From contig DASUZB010000221.1 of the NCBI GenBank assembly GCA_036377075.1, positions 1 to 22,878 on the forward strand: a DNA stretch of 22,878 nucleotides. Reading direction: 5' to 3'. Source of the DNA: DASUZB01 sp036377075 (GTDB taxonomy: Bacteria > Actinomycetota > CALGFH01). Positions 1 through 7,148 of the stretch are shown one piece after another. How positions within the stretch are numbered: the first letter of the stretch is position 1; each line of letters begins with the position of its first letter. Under the pieces are notes generated by a model. It saw only the letters and a list, made by a program, of their open reading frames with translations, did no database searches and was not told where the DNA came from. The position numbers and the translations under genes are program-made.

Positions 1-10
1 GCATACAGTT
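1..10. promoter_or_regulatory. Candidate operator half-site / -10 region at left edge
   Basis: The first ten bases read GCATACAGTT. They match the right part of a near-palindrome AACTG-CATA-CAGTT whose left arm would lie outside the window. A nearly identical motif (one mismatch in these ten bases) is found at 6397-6410 in the divergent promoter of the same pathway. TACAGT (4-9) also fits an actinobacterial -10 box, 14 bases before the GAGGAGG ribosome site of the first gene. An operator overlapping a promoter is inferred; the half lost at the edge cannot be checked here. Confidence 0.45.
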
Positions 11-35
11 TTGTCAGATCTTGAGGAGGTGCCCG

Positions 36-401
36 ATGCCGGTCGCACGCTCGGCGATGCTCGGCGCGCAGCTCTGGGTCGTCCGGTGGGTCCCCCGCGA
101 AGGGGTCACCGCCGCGGACGTCGAGGCCGCCCTCGACGACCACCTCGAATGGATGCTCGGGCTGGAGGCCGCCGGGCAGGTCGTCGCGTCCGGACCGCTG
201 ACCTCGGGACCGGGCGCCACGCCGGGGGCGGGCCTCACGGTCCTGCGGACGTCCACGGAGCAGGAGGCCTCCGCGCTCGCGGCCAAGGACCCGTTCGTCG
301 CCAAGGGGCTGCGCACCTTCGAGGTCCTTGGGTGGCGGGTCATGGAGGGCGCCCTCACCGTGCGGCTCTCGTTCGGCACGACGACCTACCGGATCAGCTA
401 A
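36..401 (+). CDS. YciI-like protein (muconolactone-isomerase-like fold)
   Basis: A 121-residue protein of the YciI family, small alpha/beta-barrel dimers related to muconolactone isomerase and often found in aromatic catabolism operons; their chemistry is mostly undefined. The family pattern is visible: a DDHLEWM segment with a His at 36, an AGQVVASGPL strand-turn (46-55), and the DPF motif with Asp85. The length is normal. ATG at 36 is chosen because GAGGAGG lies at 23-29, six bases upstream; a TTG at 21 in frame would overlap that site. It is the first gene of a same-strand run to 5473 and is followed after 31 bases by the reductase. A helper isomerase or dehydratase role in the pathway is inference; the fold assignment is fairly secure. 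Confidence 0.8.
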   Translation: MPVARSAMLGAQLWVVRWVPREGVTAADVEAALDDHLEWMLGLEAAGQVVASGPLTSGPGATPGAGLTVLRTSTEQEASALAAKDPFVAKGLRTFEVLGWRVMEGALTVRLSFGTTTYRIS

Positions 402-432
402 CGGCCGCGGGCCGGCCGGAGGGAGGCGGACG

Positions 433-1329
433 ATGACGACCGTCGGGGTCATCGGGCTCGGGAAGATGGGCCTGCCGATCGCCCAGAACCTCATGGACCG
501 TGGCTTCACCGTGGTCGGCTACCGGCGCTCGGGCACCCGCGAGCTCGTCGCCCTCGGCGGCACCGGTGCGCAGTCGGCGGCCGAGGTGGCGTCCGCCAGC
601 GACGTCCTGCTGTCGATCCTGCCGGACGTGGCCGCGCTGCGGGAGGTGCTCCTCGGCCCGCAGGGCACCCTGACGAAGCTGCGCCCGGGCACCGTCCACG
701 TGGAGATGAGCACGCTCGACGTCGCCGAGAAGGCGGCGCTGCGCGACCGCGTCCGGGAGTCCGGCGGCGACCTGCTCGACTGCCCGATCAGCGGCACGCC
801 GGCGATGGTCCGGCCCCGCGCCGCGACGACCTTCGTCTCGGGGGAGGAGGCAAGCGTGGACGCCGTGCGCGAGGTGCTCGACGCGATCTCCGGGCCGTGG
901 GTCTACACCGGCGTCTTCGGCACCGCGGCGCACCTGAAGTACGTCGCCAGCCTCCTGGTCGCAGTGCACACCGTCGCCACCGCGGAGGCGATGCTGCTGG
1001 CCCGCCGCAGCGGCCTGGACCTCGAGCTCGTCCAGCGCACCCTCGACGACTCGATCGCCTCGTCGGCGATCTGGCAGCGCCGCGGGCCGCTCGTCCGCGA
1101 GCGTCGCTGGACGCCCGCGCCCGGGCCGATCGCGACGCTCCACGAGATCCTGGGGCAGATCGAGAACCAGGCCGAGGCGATCGGGACCCCGCTGCCACTG
1201 TTCGCCGTCGCCAAGCGGCTCTACGACCAGGCGCTCGCCGACGGCTGGGGAGCCCTCGACATCGCCGCCGTTCACGACCTCCTGTCCGGCCAGAGCCCGG
1301 CGGCCACCGAGGCCGGGAGCGCCTCGTGA
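433..1329 (+). CDS. NAD(P)-dependent beta-hydroxyacid dehydrogenase family oxidoreductase
   Basis: A 298-residue member of the 3-hydroxyisobutyrate dehydrogenase / 6-phosphogluconate-dehydrogenase-like superfamily. The Rossmann loop GLGKMG is at 8-13, the substrate-binding segment CPISGTP at 117-123, and the catalytic lysine at 169 (AHLKYVASLL). The usual KxxNN pair is altered: the two asparagines are replaced by Ala-Ser, so the substrate may differ from classic members. Two arginines after the second beta strand (GYRRSG, 29-34) suggest NADP(H). ATG 433 has a GGAGG-rich site just upstream. Its stop overlaps the next start as GTGA, implying coupled translation. It probably reduces or oxidises a hydroxy-acid intermediate; the exact substrate is unknown. 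Confidence 0.88.
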   Translation: MTTVGVIGLGKMGLPIAQNLMDRGFTVVGYRRSGTRELVALGGTGAQSAAEVASASDVLLSILPDVAALREVLLGPQGTLTKLRPGTVHVEMSTLDVAEKAALRDRVRESGGDLLDCPISGTPAMVRPRAATTFVSGEEASVDAVREVLDAISGPWVYTGVFGTAAHLKYVASLLVAVHTVATAEAMLLARRSGLDLELVQRTLDDSIASSAIWQRRGPLVRERRWTPAPGPIATLHEILGQIENQAEAIGTPLPLFAVAKRLYDQALADGWGALDIAAVHDLLSGQSPAATEAGSAS

Positions 1330-2255
1330 CCGCCTGGTCCCTGGTCACCGTCGTCGCCGACGGCGAACCGTTCGTCGCCGCCCGCCTGGGCGACGGGCGC
1401 CTGAGAGAGGTGCCGGCGCTCAAGCAGTGGGCCAGCCTCACCGAGCTGGTCGACGGCTGGCCCGCGGCCGTCGAGGCGCTTCGCGCGACGGACGTCGCGG
1501 CCGCCGACCCGCTCGCCGGCGTGCGGCTGCTCGCGCCTCTGCGCTACCCGCGCAAGGTGATCTGCGCCGGCGTCAACTACCGGCGGCACGTCGCGGAGAT
1601 GGCCGTCGCGCCGCCACCGCCCGACTGGACGCCGTTCTTCTTCCTCAAGCCGCCGACGACGACCGTCGTCGGTCCGTTCGACGACGTTCCCGTCGACGGC
1701 CCGGAGGCGGCGCGGCTGGACTGGGAGGCAGAGCTCGCCGTCGTCGTCGGCGTCGGCGGCCGGGACATTCCCCGCGACCGGGCGCTCGCGCACGTGGCCG
1801 GCTACTGCGTCGCCAACGACCTCACCGCGCGCGGGTACCACCAGCGGGCGAACCCGCCCGCACCCGCCTTCCAGTACGACTGGTTCGCCGCGAAGGCCCG
1901 CGACGGCTCGCTGCCGCTCGGCCCGGGCCTGACCCCGTCCTGGCTCGTCCCCGACCCGCACGACCTGCGCATCCGCCTCTGGGTCAACGACGAGCTGCAG
2001 CAGGACGGCAGCACCGCGGACATGATCTGCGACGTCCCCACCCTGGTCGCCGCGGCGAGCCAGGCCGTAACCCTGGAGCCGGGCGACGTCATCTCCACCG
2101 GGACGCCCGCCGGGGTGGGCGCCGGCCGGGGCGCGTCCCTGCGGCCCGGCGACGTGGTCCGTACGGAGATCGAGCACCTCGGCGCCCTCGTCAACCGCAT
2201 CGTCGCCGCCGACCGGCCGGTGCATGCGCACCGCCCGCGTCAGGAGGAGCCATGA
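1326..2255 (+). CDS. Fumarylacetoacetate hydrolase (FAH) fold enzyme
   Basis: A 309-residue FAH-family protein. These metal-dependent enzymes hydrolyse, isomerise or decarboxylate beta-keto and enol acids such as acylpyruvates or 2-hydroxyhepta-2,4-dienedioate. Metal ligands appear as the ExE pair Glu134/Glu136 (DWEAELAVVVG) and Asp165 (VANDLTARG); Lys190 sits where many members have KSFD, here KARD. The C-terminal hallmark STGTPAGVG is at 257-265. The N-terminal 70 residues form the small domain seen in bacterial members. The GTG start at 1326 overlaps the previous stop. FAH-fold proteins are common in meta-cleavage clusters; acting on a ring-opened product or a side chain is plausible. The enzymatic subclass cannot be read from sequence. 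Confidence 0.88.
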   Translation: MTAWSLVTVVADGEPFVAARLGDGRLREVPALKQWASLTELVDGWPAAVEALRATDVAAADPLAGVRLLAPLRYPRKVICAGVNYRRHVAEMAVAPPPPDWTPFFFLKPPTTTVVGPFDDVPVDGPEAARLDWEAELAVVVGVGGRDIPRDRALAHVAGYCVANDLTARGYHQRANPPAPAFQYDWFAAKARDGSLPLGPGLTPSWLVPDPHDLRIRLWVNDELQQDGSTADMICDVPTLVAAASQAVTLEPGDVISTGTPAGVGAGRGASLRPGDVVRTEIEHLGALVNRIVAADRPVHAHRPRQEEP

Positions 2256-2713
2256 TCTACGTCAGTCATGCGCTGCCCGTCAACGAGGACGGCCAGCCGC
2301 AGCTCGACCGCGCGGCCGTGTGGAACGGCCTGGTGCTCAAGGCCGACAACGCCTTGCCCTTCGTCCCCGCCATGACCCGGTGCGACATCGTCGAGCGGCA
2401 CGGGCCGGCCAGCTTCGACCGCGACATCGAGTTCCGCGGGCAGCAGTTCCGCGAGCGCATCACCCTCGAGGAGCCTCACCGCGTCGTCTTCACCCGCATC
2501 TCGGGACCCGTCCTCGGCACGATCGCCAACGAGGTCGAGGGCAAGGATGACGACCTGCAGCTGCGCTTCAGCTTCGCCCTGGTCGTCGCGGGTGTCCAAG
2601 GCGGCTCGTCGGCCGAGCGCGAGTACGCCGAGGGGATGACCGCGGACTACCTCAAGGCCGTCGCCGCCACCCTCGACGCTATGCGCCGCATCGCCCGGGG
2701 CGAGGCCGCCTGA
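2252..2713 (+). CDS. AtaL-like (DUF1857) SRPBCC-fold protein
   Basis: A 153-residue protein that fits the AtaL-like/DUF1857 group of the START/SRPBCC superfamily, small helix-grip proteins with a hydrophobic pocket. The diagnostic layout is visible: a VWNGLVLKADN segment near 25-35 followed by PFVPAMTRCDIVE, then FRERITLEEPHRVVF and a late TIANEVEGKDDDLQLRFSF strand run. The length is normal and no signal peptide is seen. ATG 2252 follows AGGAGG (2242-2247) and overlaps the preceding stop as ATGA. Members are known mainly from fungal and some bacterial gene clusters with poorly defined roles. Here a cyclase, dehydratase or ligand-carrier role for a pathway intermediate is only inference. Confidence 0.78.
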   Translation: MIYVSHALPVNEDGQPQLDRAAVWNGLVLKADNALPFVPAMTRCDIVERHGPASFDRDIEFRGQQFRERITLEEPHRVVFTRISGPVLGTIANEVEGKDDDLQLRFSFALVVAGVQGGSSAEREYAEGMTADYLKAVAATLDAMRRIARGEAA

Positions 2714-2730
2714 CCACGGAAGGAGTAACC

Positions 2731-3129
2731 ATGGCCACCTGGATCGACGACTACTACGCCGACGTCGACGCCATGCGCCTGGAGGCGTTCGTCGAGCGGC
2801 ACAGCGACGACGCGGTCGTCGTGTTCGGCAACAACCCGCCGTCCGTGGGCAAGGAGGCGATCCGCGCGGCGATCGGCGGCTTCTGGTCGATGATCGGCAG
2901 CCTGCGCCACGAGCGCCGCAACCTCTGGTTGGTCGACGACGGCGCCACGGCCGTACTCGAGGTCGTCACCCACTACACCACCAAGGGCGGTGCTGAGGTC
3001 CCCGTGCCCTGCGTCTCCCTGCTCGACCGGACTGCCGACGGCAAGGTCACCTCCCTGCGGGTCCATATCGACTTGGCCCCGCTGTTCGCCCAGATCGGCG
3101 CTGAGCAGGCCGAGGCGGTGACCGCGTGA
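2731..3129 (+). CDS. SnoaL-like / NTF2-fold protein
   Basis: A 132-residue cone-shaped NTF2-like protein, probably SnoaL-like. It has the typical order: an N-terminal helix (DDYYADVDAMRLEAFVERHSDD), a strand with VVFGNNPPSVGKEAI, then FWSMIGSLRHERRNLWLVDDG and terminal strands ending RVHIDLAPLF. Acidic residues around 7-12 and His22, Asp24 and Asp25 could line the pocket, but catalytic residues are not fixed in this family. The start has GGAAGGAG upstream at normal spacing. Its stop overlaps the GTG start of the flavoprotein, so the two are likely co-translated; a small isomerase, cyclase or hydratase acting beside the oxidase is plausible. Function is inferred from fold and position only. 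Confidence 0.8.
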   Translation: MATWIDDYYADVDAMRLEAFVERHSDDAVVVFGNNPPSVGKEAIRAAIGGFWSMIGSLRHERRNLWLVDDGATAVLEVVTHYTTKGGAEVPVPCVSLLDRTADGKVTSLRVHIDLAPLFAQIGAEQAEAVTA

Positions 3130-4574
3130 GTGCGTCGGCTGGCACGAGGTCCGGGGCCCCTCCCGCCGTCGACCGGGAGGTGCGGCAGCGCATCGCCGAG
3201 CAGCTGGGGCCGCGGTTCGAGGGCGACCTCATCGGTCCGGACCACGACGACTACGGCAGCGCGCGGCTGGTGTGGAACGCCATGGTCGACAAGCGCCCCG
3301 GAGCGATCCTTCGCTGCACCAGCACCGAGGACGTGGTCGCCGCCGTCAACGTCGCGCGGGCCAACGGGCTCCCACCCTCGGTCCGCTGCGGCGGGCACTC
3401 GGTATCGGGCAAGGCGCTGTCCGACGGTGGCCTGACGATCGACCTGAGCGGGATGCGCCAGGTGACCGTCGACCCCGAGCGCGAGCTCGTCCACGCCGGC
3501 GGCGGCTGCCTGCTCGGAGATCTCGACGCGGCCACCGCTCCCTACGGGCTGATCGTCCCCGCCGGCATCATGTCGGGGACCGGCGTCGGCGGCCTCGCCC
3601 TCGGCGGCGGCATCGGCTGGTTCTCCCGTAAGCACGGCCTCACCTGCGACCAGTTCGTCTCCCTCGAGGTCGTGCTGGCCAGCGGGGAGGTGGTCGAGGC
3701 CTCCGCCAGCGAGCACCCCGAGCTGTTCTGGGCGCTCAAGGGCGGTGGCGGCAACTTCGGGGTGGTCACGCGGTTCACCTTCAAGGCACACCGGTTCGGC
3801 CCGATGATGCGCCTCGGCGTGTCCCTGTATGAGCCGGAGGACGCCGCCGAGGCGCTGCGCGAATACGCCGCCGTCGTCCCCACCCTCCCCCGCACCGTCG
3901 GCTGGCACGCGGCGCTCAAGCACGACATGCCCGCCCTGCCCTTCGTGCCGCCGGAGCTGGTGGGCAGGAGGCTGCTGATGCTGATCTCGATGTGGCTCGA
4001 CGACGCCGACGACCCGGCCGGCGCCGAGCTCCTCGAGCGCCTCACCGCCGTGGGCCAGCCGTGCGTGAAGGCCACCACCGTGATGCCGTTCGCGGCGCGC
4101 GTCCAGAAGGTGATCGACGAGGAGTTCGCCGACGGCCACCGCTACTACACCAAGGAAGCCCACGTGGCGCAGCTGGCCGAGGAGGCGATCGACCGGCTGG
4201 TCGCCTTCTGGAAGGACATGCCGATGCACGGCGAGGTCGAGATCATCGGCCTCGGCGGGGCGATCGGCGACGTCGCCGAGGACGCCACGGCGTTCTCGAA
4301 CCGTGGCTACCTACTGTGGCTGAACTTCGCGATGAGCTGGGACGACCCGGCCCACGACGACGACTACGTCGATCGCACCCGGACGATCGTCGCCGACCTC
4401 AAGCCGTGGGTCGGGACGGGGATCTACGTCAACATGCTCAACTTCGACGAGATGGACCGGGTCGTCGAGGCCTTCGGCGGGCCGGAGAAGTACGCCAGGC
4501 TCGGCCGCGTGAAGGCGCAGTACGACCCGGACAACCACTTCCGGGTGAACTACAACATCACGCCAGCGCCCTGA
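3126..4574 (+). CDS. FAD-linked oxidoreductase, berberine-bridge-enzyme type
   Basis: A 482-residue flavoprotein of the FAD_binding_4 plus BBE architecture, which oxidises alcohols, amines or phenols with oxygen or another acceptor. The PP-loop RCGGHSVSG (88-95) contains His91, the expected 8-alpha-histidyl FAD attachment site. A second FAD region, GVGGLALGGGIGWFSRKHG (153-171), follows. In plant BBE a Cys gives a second covalent bond (AGVC); here the aligned position is Met149 (AGIM), so single attachment is predicted. The C-terminus HFRVNYNI is the BBE signature. No signal peptide or Tat motif is seen, so it is likely cytoplasmic. GTG 3126 overlaps the SnoaL-like stop. Its place in a ring-cleavage operon suggests an early oxidation step. 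Confidence 0.9.
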   Translation: MSASAGTRSGAPPAVDREVRQRIAEQLGPRFEGDLIGPDHDDYGSARLVWNAMVDKRPGAILRCTSTEDVVAAVNVARANGLPPSVRCGGHSVSGKALSDGGLTIDLSGMRQVTVDPERELVHAGGGCLLGDLDAATAPYGLIVPAGIMSGTGVGGLALGGGIGWFSRKHGLTCDQFVSLEVVLASGEVVEASASEHPELFWALKGGGGNFGVVTRFTFKAHRFGPMMRLGVSLYEPEDAAEALREYAAVVPTLPRTVGWHAALKHDMPALPFVPPELVGRRLLMLISMWLDDADDPAGAELLERLTAVGQPCVKATTVMPFAARVQKVIDEEFADGHRYYTKEAHVAQLAEEAIDRLVAFWKDMPMHGEVEIIGLGGAIGDVAEDATAFSNRGYLLWLNFAMSWDDPAHDDDYVDRTRTIVADLKPWVGTGIYVNMLNFDEMDRVVEAFGGPEKYARLGRVKAQYDPDNHFRVNYNITPAP

Positions 4575-4604
4575 TGCGATCTGGATTCAGCCGGGAGGTG
4601 AACG

Positions 4605-4637
4605 ATGTCCGCATCCGAGGAGCCCGACGCCTCGTGA
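4605..4637 (+). other. Ten-codon leader reading frame with strong ribosome site
   Basis: GGGAGG at 4593-4598 lies six bases before an ATG at 4605 that opens only ten codons (MSASEEPDAS) before TGA. The TGA overlaps the GTG at 4634 that begins the hydrolase. It may be a short coupling peptide that delivers ribosomes to the hydrolase start, or the true hydrolase start separated from its frame by a one-base indel. Both are inference; the ribosome site and overlap are seen directly. Confidence 0.35.
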
Positions 4638-5473
4638 CCGCGGCCGCCCTGTCCGCCGGCCGGCTCGACGTGGCGGGCACCTCCACCGCCGTCATCGACA
4701 CGGGCACGCCGCAAGGATCAGCCGCGCCACCGGTGCTGCTGCTGCACGGTTCCGGGCCCGGTGTGACGGCCGCCGCGAACTGGCGCCCGGTCATCCCGGC
4801 GCTCAGCGCCAGCCGCCGCGTCATCGCGCCCGACCAGCTCGGCTTCGGCGGGACGGCGACCGGCGAGCCACGCACCTACGGCCGCAGGGCCTGGACCGAC
4901 CACGCTCTGGCCCTGCTCGAGACGCTCGGGATCGGCAACGTCGACGTCATCGGCAACTCGATGGGCGGCGCGATCGCGTTGTCGATCGCGACCGCCCGGC
5001 CCGAAGCGGTGCGTCGCATCGTGCTGATGGGCTCGATGGGCGTGGCGATGGCACTCCCCCACGGGCTGGACGCCGTGTGGGGCTACACCCCGGGAATGGA
5101 GCAGATGCGCCGGGTCATCGGGCTGTTCGCCCACAACCGTGGCTTGGTCACCGACGAGCTCGTCGAGATGCGCTACCAGGCAAGCCTCGACCCGCGGGTG
5201 CGCGACTCGTGGGAGGCGATGTTCCCCGAGCCGCGGCAGCGCTGGGTCGACGACCTCGCGCTGTCCGGTGCCGAGCTCGCAGCGGTCAGGACACCGGTGC
5301 TGCTGGTGCACGGCCGCGACGACCGTGTGGTGCCCTGGCGGAGCTCCTCCGCGCAGCTGGTGGACCTGCTCCCGGACTCACGGCTGCACGTCCTCTCCGG
5401 CTGCGGGCACTGGACGATGATCGAGAGGACGGCCGACTTCCTCGCCGTCGTGCAGCCGTTCCTCGCGGGCTGA
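4634..5473 (+). CDS. Alpha/beta hydrolase, meta-cleavage product C-C hydrolase type
   Basis: A 279-residue alpha/beta hydrolase of the BphD/HsaD/DmpD kind, which cleaves the C-C bond of the ring-opened extradiol product to give a carboxylic acid and a 2-hydroxydienoate. The oxyanion motif HGSGPG (38-43) is typical of this subgroup. The triad is visible as Ser109 in GNSMGG, Asp229/230 in GRDDRVVP and His259 in GCGHW. The start is uncertain: GTG 4634 gives the normal family length; an in-frame ATG at 4574 overlaps the oxidase stop but has no ribosome site and adds an unrelated 20-residue tail. It works between the dioxygenase encoded convergently three bases away and the hydratase at 7145. Confidence 0.88.
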   Translation: MTAAALSAGRLDVAGTSTAVIDTGTPQGSAAPPVLLLHGSGPGVTAAANWRPVIPALSASRRVIAPDQLGFGGTATGEPRTYGRRAWTDHALALLETLGIGNVDVIGNSMGGAIALSIATARPEAVRRIVLMGSMGVAMALPHGLDAVWGYTPGMEQMRRVIGLFAHNRGLVTDELVEMRYQASLDPRVRDSWEAMFPEPRQRWVDDLALSGAELAAVRTPVLLVHGRDDRVVPWRSSSAQLVDLLPDSRLHVLSGCGHWTMIERTADFLAVVQPFLAG

Positions 5474-5475
5474 GG

Positions 5476-6375
5476 TCAGTCGCTGGGCTCGAGGTTGTTC
5501 AGGAACGTCTCCGGCGGTGGCGTGCCCCACAGGTGCGGAGGGACGTCCCACTCGCGTGCGACCCAGCGGTCGTCGATCTGGTCGATGTCCGAGAACCACT
5601 CGATCCAGGAGCCCCAGGGATCCGGATTGTAGTGGAAGAAGTTCGAGCCGATGGTGTGACGGCCAAGGCCCCATCCGGCCTCGCGTCCCTTGGCACGCAT
5701 CCGGTCGGCACCGAGCGCGATCGCGTCGATCGACGGCACCTCGAAGCTGGCGTGGTGGAAGCCACGGTGGCTGCTGGCGATGAACCCGAAGATGTGGTGG
5801 TCGCCGGGCCCTGCGTTGAGGAACGTCACCAGGCCGTGGATCCGGTCGCTGACGCGGAGTCCGAGCACCTCGGTGTAGAAGTAGGTCATCTGCTGCGGCT
5901 GCGCCGTGAACAGCAGCGAGTGTCCCAGCCGGCGTGGCAGGACGTCCTGGGTGGCCTGCTGCCATTGCGCCACACCGATCCGCTGCCGGCTGGCGCCCAC
6001 GTTGGTCAGCACCTCGGCGACCGGACGGGCGGGTGCCGGAGCCTCGTCGAGCAGCTGCACCGCGTTGCCGTCGGGGTCGCGCACCCACAGGCCCGCCTCA
6101 CTGGCGCCCGCCGGGGGCGCGATCACCGGCGTGCCGGCGCGCTCCAACGCTTCGCGGACCGAGTCGAGCGTGCCCGGGCGCAGCGTGAACGAGACATGGT
6201 GCAGCCGCTTGGCCGGCGCCTGCACCATCCGGACCTGCTCCTGGTCACGACCGGGGCACTGGGCGACCAGGTTGCCGTCCTTCTCCCCCGTCTCAAGGCC
6301 GAAGTCCTGCAGGAACCCCTCCGCCACTTCCAGGTCAGGCACTTCCAGCGCGTAGTGGTGCAGCCCTGAGATCAC
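5476..6375 (-). CDS. Type I extradiol ring-cleavage dioxygenase (BphC/HsaC-like, VOC fold)
   Basis: A 299-residue two-domain vicinal oxygen chelate enzyme that opens a catechol ring next to the hydroxyls using Fe(II) and oxygen. The C-terminal domain retains the whole BphC-type active site: metal ligands His152 (RRLGHSLLF), His208 (GFHHASFEV) and Glu259 (SWIEWF), plus second-shell His193/194 (GDHHIF), His240 (GRHTIG) and Tyr249 (FFHYN). The N-terminal domain (1-115) is the degenerate copy. The GTG start at 6373-6375 is preceded by a GGAAGGGGGAAGG purine tract. It is transcribed away from the aldolase-like gene, sharing a 74-base promoter region. Length and motifs favour a bicyclic or substituted catechol, but the substrate is not determined. 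Its stop lies three bases from that of the hydrolase. Confidence 0.93.
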   Translation of the reverse strand: MISGLHHYALEVPDLEVAEGFLQDFGLETGEKDGNLVAQCPGRDQEQVRMVQAPAKRLHHVSFTLRPGTLDSVREALERAGTPVIAPPAGASEAGLWVRDPDGNAVQLLDEAPAPARPVAEVLTNVGASRQRIGVAQWQQATQDVLPRRLGHSLLFTAQPQQMTYFYTEVLGLRVSDRIHGLVTFLNAGPGDHHIFGFIASSHRGFHHASFEVPSIDAIALGADRMRAKGREAGWGLGRHTIGSNFFHYNPDPWGSWIEWFSDIDQIDDRWVAREWDVPPHLWGTPPPETFLNNLEPSD

Positions 6376-6396
6376 GGCCCTTCCCCCTTCCTCAAT

Positions 6397-6410
6397 AACT
6401 GCATACACTT
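6397..6410. promoter_or_regulatory. Candidate operator in divergent dioxygenase/aldolase promoter
   Basis: AACTG-CATA-CACTT at 6397-6410 is an imperfect inverted repeat (one mismatch between arms) centred in the 74 bases between two divergent starts. The bases GCATACACTT match nine of ten at the left edge of the window, upstream of the other pathway operon. TACACT (6404-6409) could be the -10 of the rightward promoter, so a bound protein would block or position polymerase. The regulator family is not assigned. Confidence 0.55.
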
Positions 6411-6449
6411 TAGGTACTGGCCGATCGTCTGGCAAGAGGGAGAGCGCCC

Positions 6450-7148
6450 GTGGTTCCGGCATCGACGCAGCGCAGGGCCGTCGTCGAGGCGGCGCACGTG
6501 CTGTCCCGCCTCGGGCTGGTCACCGCGTACGGACACGTGTCAGCCCGCGCCGGTGCTTCGATGCTGATCACGCCCGCCGCCGACCTGGCCACCGTCACCG
6601 AGGCCACCGTCGTGGAGGTGCCGCTCGAGGCCACCGCGCTACCGACGGCCGCTCCCGCCGAGGCCTGGGTACACCTCGCCCTCTACCGCGCCCGGCCCGA
6701 CGCCGGGTCGGTCGCGCGCGCCCAGCCCGCGAGCGCGTTCGCCGCGGCAGCCACCATCACGTCACTGACCCCGCTGCACGGACAGGCCGCCTGGCTGGGC
6801 GAATCGATCCCCGTCCACGACAGCGCCCAGCTGCTCCGGTCGGCGGGCCTCGCCGAGCGCGCAGCCGGCAGCCTGCCGACCGGCGAAGCGCTGCTGCTAC
6901 GCGGGAACGGCGCGCTCACCCTCGGCGCGACACCCGGGGTCGCGGTCGCCCGCATGTGGCTGCTCTCGGCCGCCTGCGAAGCCTGGCTCGCCGCGCGGGC
7001 GGCCGGTCGGGTCAGGCAACTGACCGCTGAGGAGGTCGCGTCGTGGCGGGCGGTTCGCGACGAGCTCCTGCCGCGGCTGTGGCAGCACCTGCGACGAACG
7101 CGCGAGCCATCGGCTGGAGAAGCGCCTCGGGAAGGGAGCCTGGCATGA
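6450..7148 (+). CDS. Class II aldolase/adducin-fold protein lacking the zinc histidines
   Basis: A 232-residue class II aldolase/adducin family protein. The scaffold is clear: YGHVSAR (27-33), LITPAADL, Glu71 in AEAWVHLALYRARPD, PLHG (108-111) and the C-terminal RGNGALTLG. Active members bind Zn with an HxH pair and a third His in RGHG; here those positions read RAQ (90-92) and Asn153 (RGNG). Canonical retro-aldol or decarboxylase chemistry is therefore doubtful; a non-metal activity or structural role is possible. Hydroxyaromatic decarboxylases (for example 3,4-dihydroxyphthalate decarboxylase) belong to this family and occur in similar clusters. GTG 6450 follows GAGGGAGAG. The stop overlaps the hydratase start as ATGA. 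Confidence 0.82.
   Translation: MVPASTQRRAVVEAAHVLSRLGLVTAYGHVSARAGASMLITPAADLATVTEATVVEVPLEATALPTAAPAEAWVHLALYRARPDAGSVARAQPASAFAAAATITSLTPLHGQAAWLGESIPVHDSAQLLRSAGLAERAAGSLPTGEALLLRGNGALTLGATPGVAVARMWLLSAACEAWLAARAAGRVRQLTAEEVASWRAVRDELLPRLWQHLRRTREPSAGEAPREGSLA

Noticed and set aside
2973..4229. Long minus-strand frame opposite the flavoprotein
   Set aside because: Low-complexity His/Gly/Asp-rich translation typical of an antisense shadow; no ribosome site or domain.
5077..6369. Long plus-strand frame crossing the hydrolase end and the dioxygenase
   Set aside because: Both strands are explained by genes with intact catalytic residues; this frame shows no motif and spans the two convergent genes.
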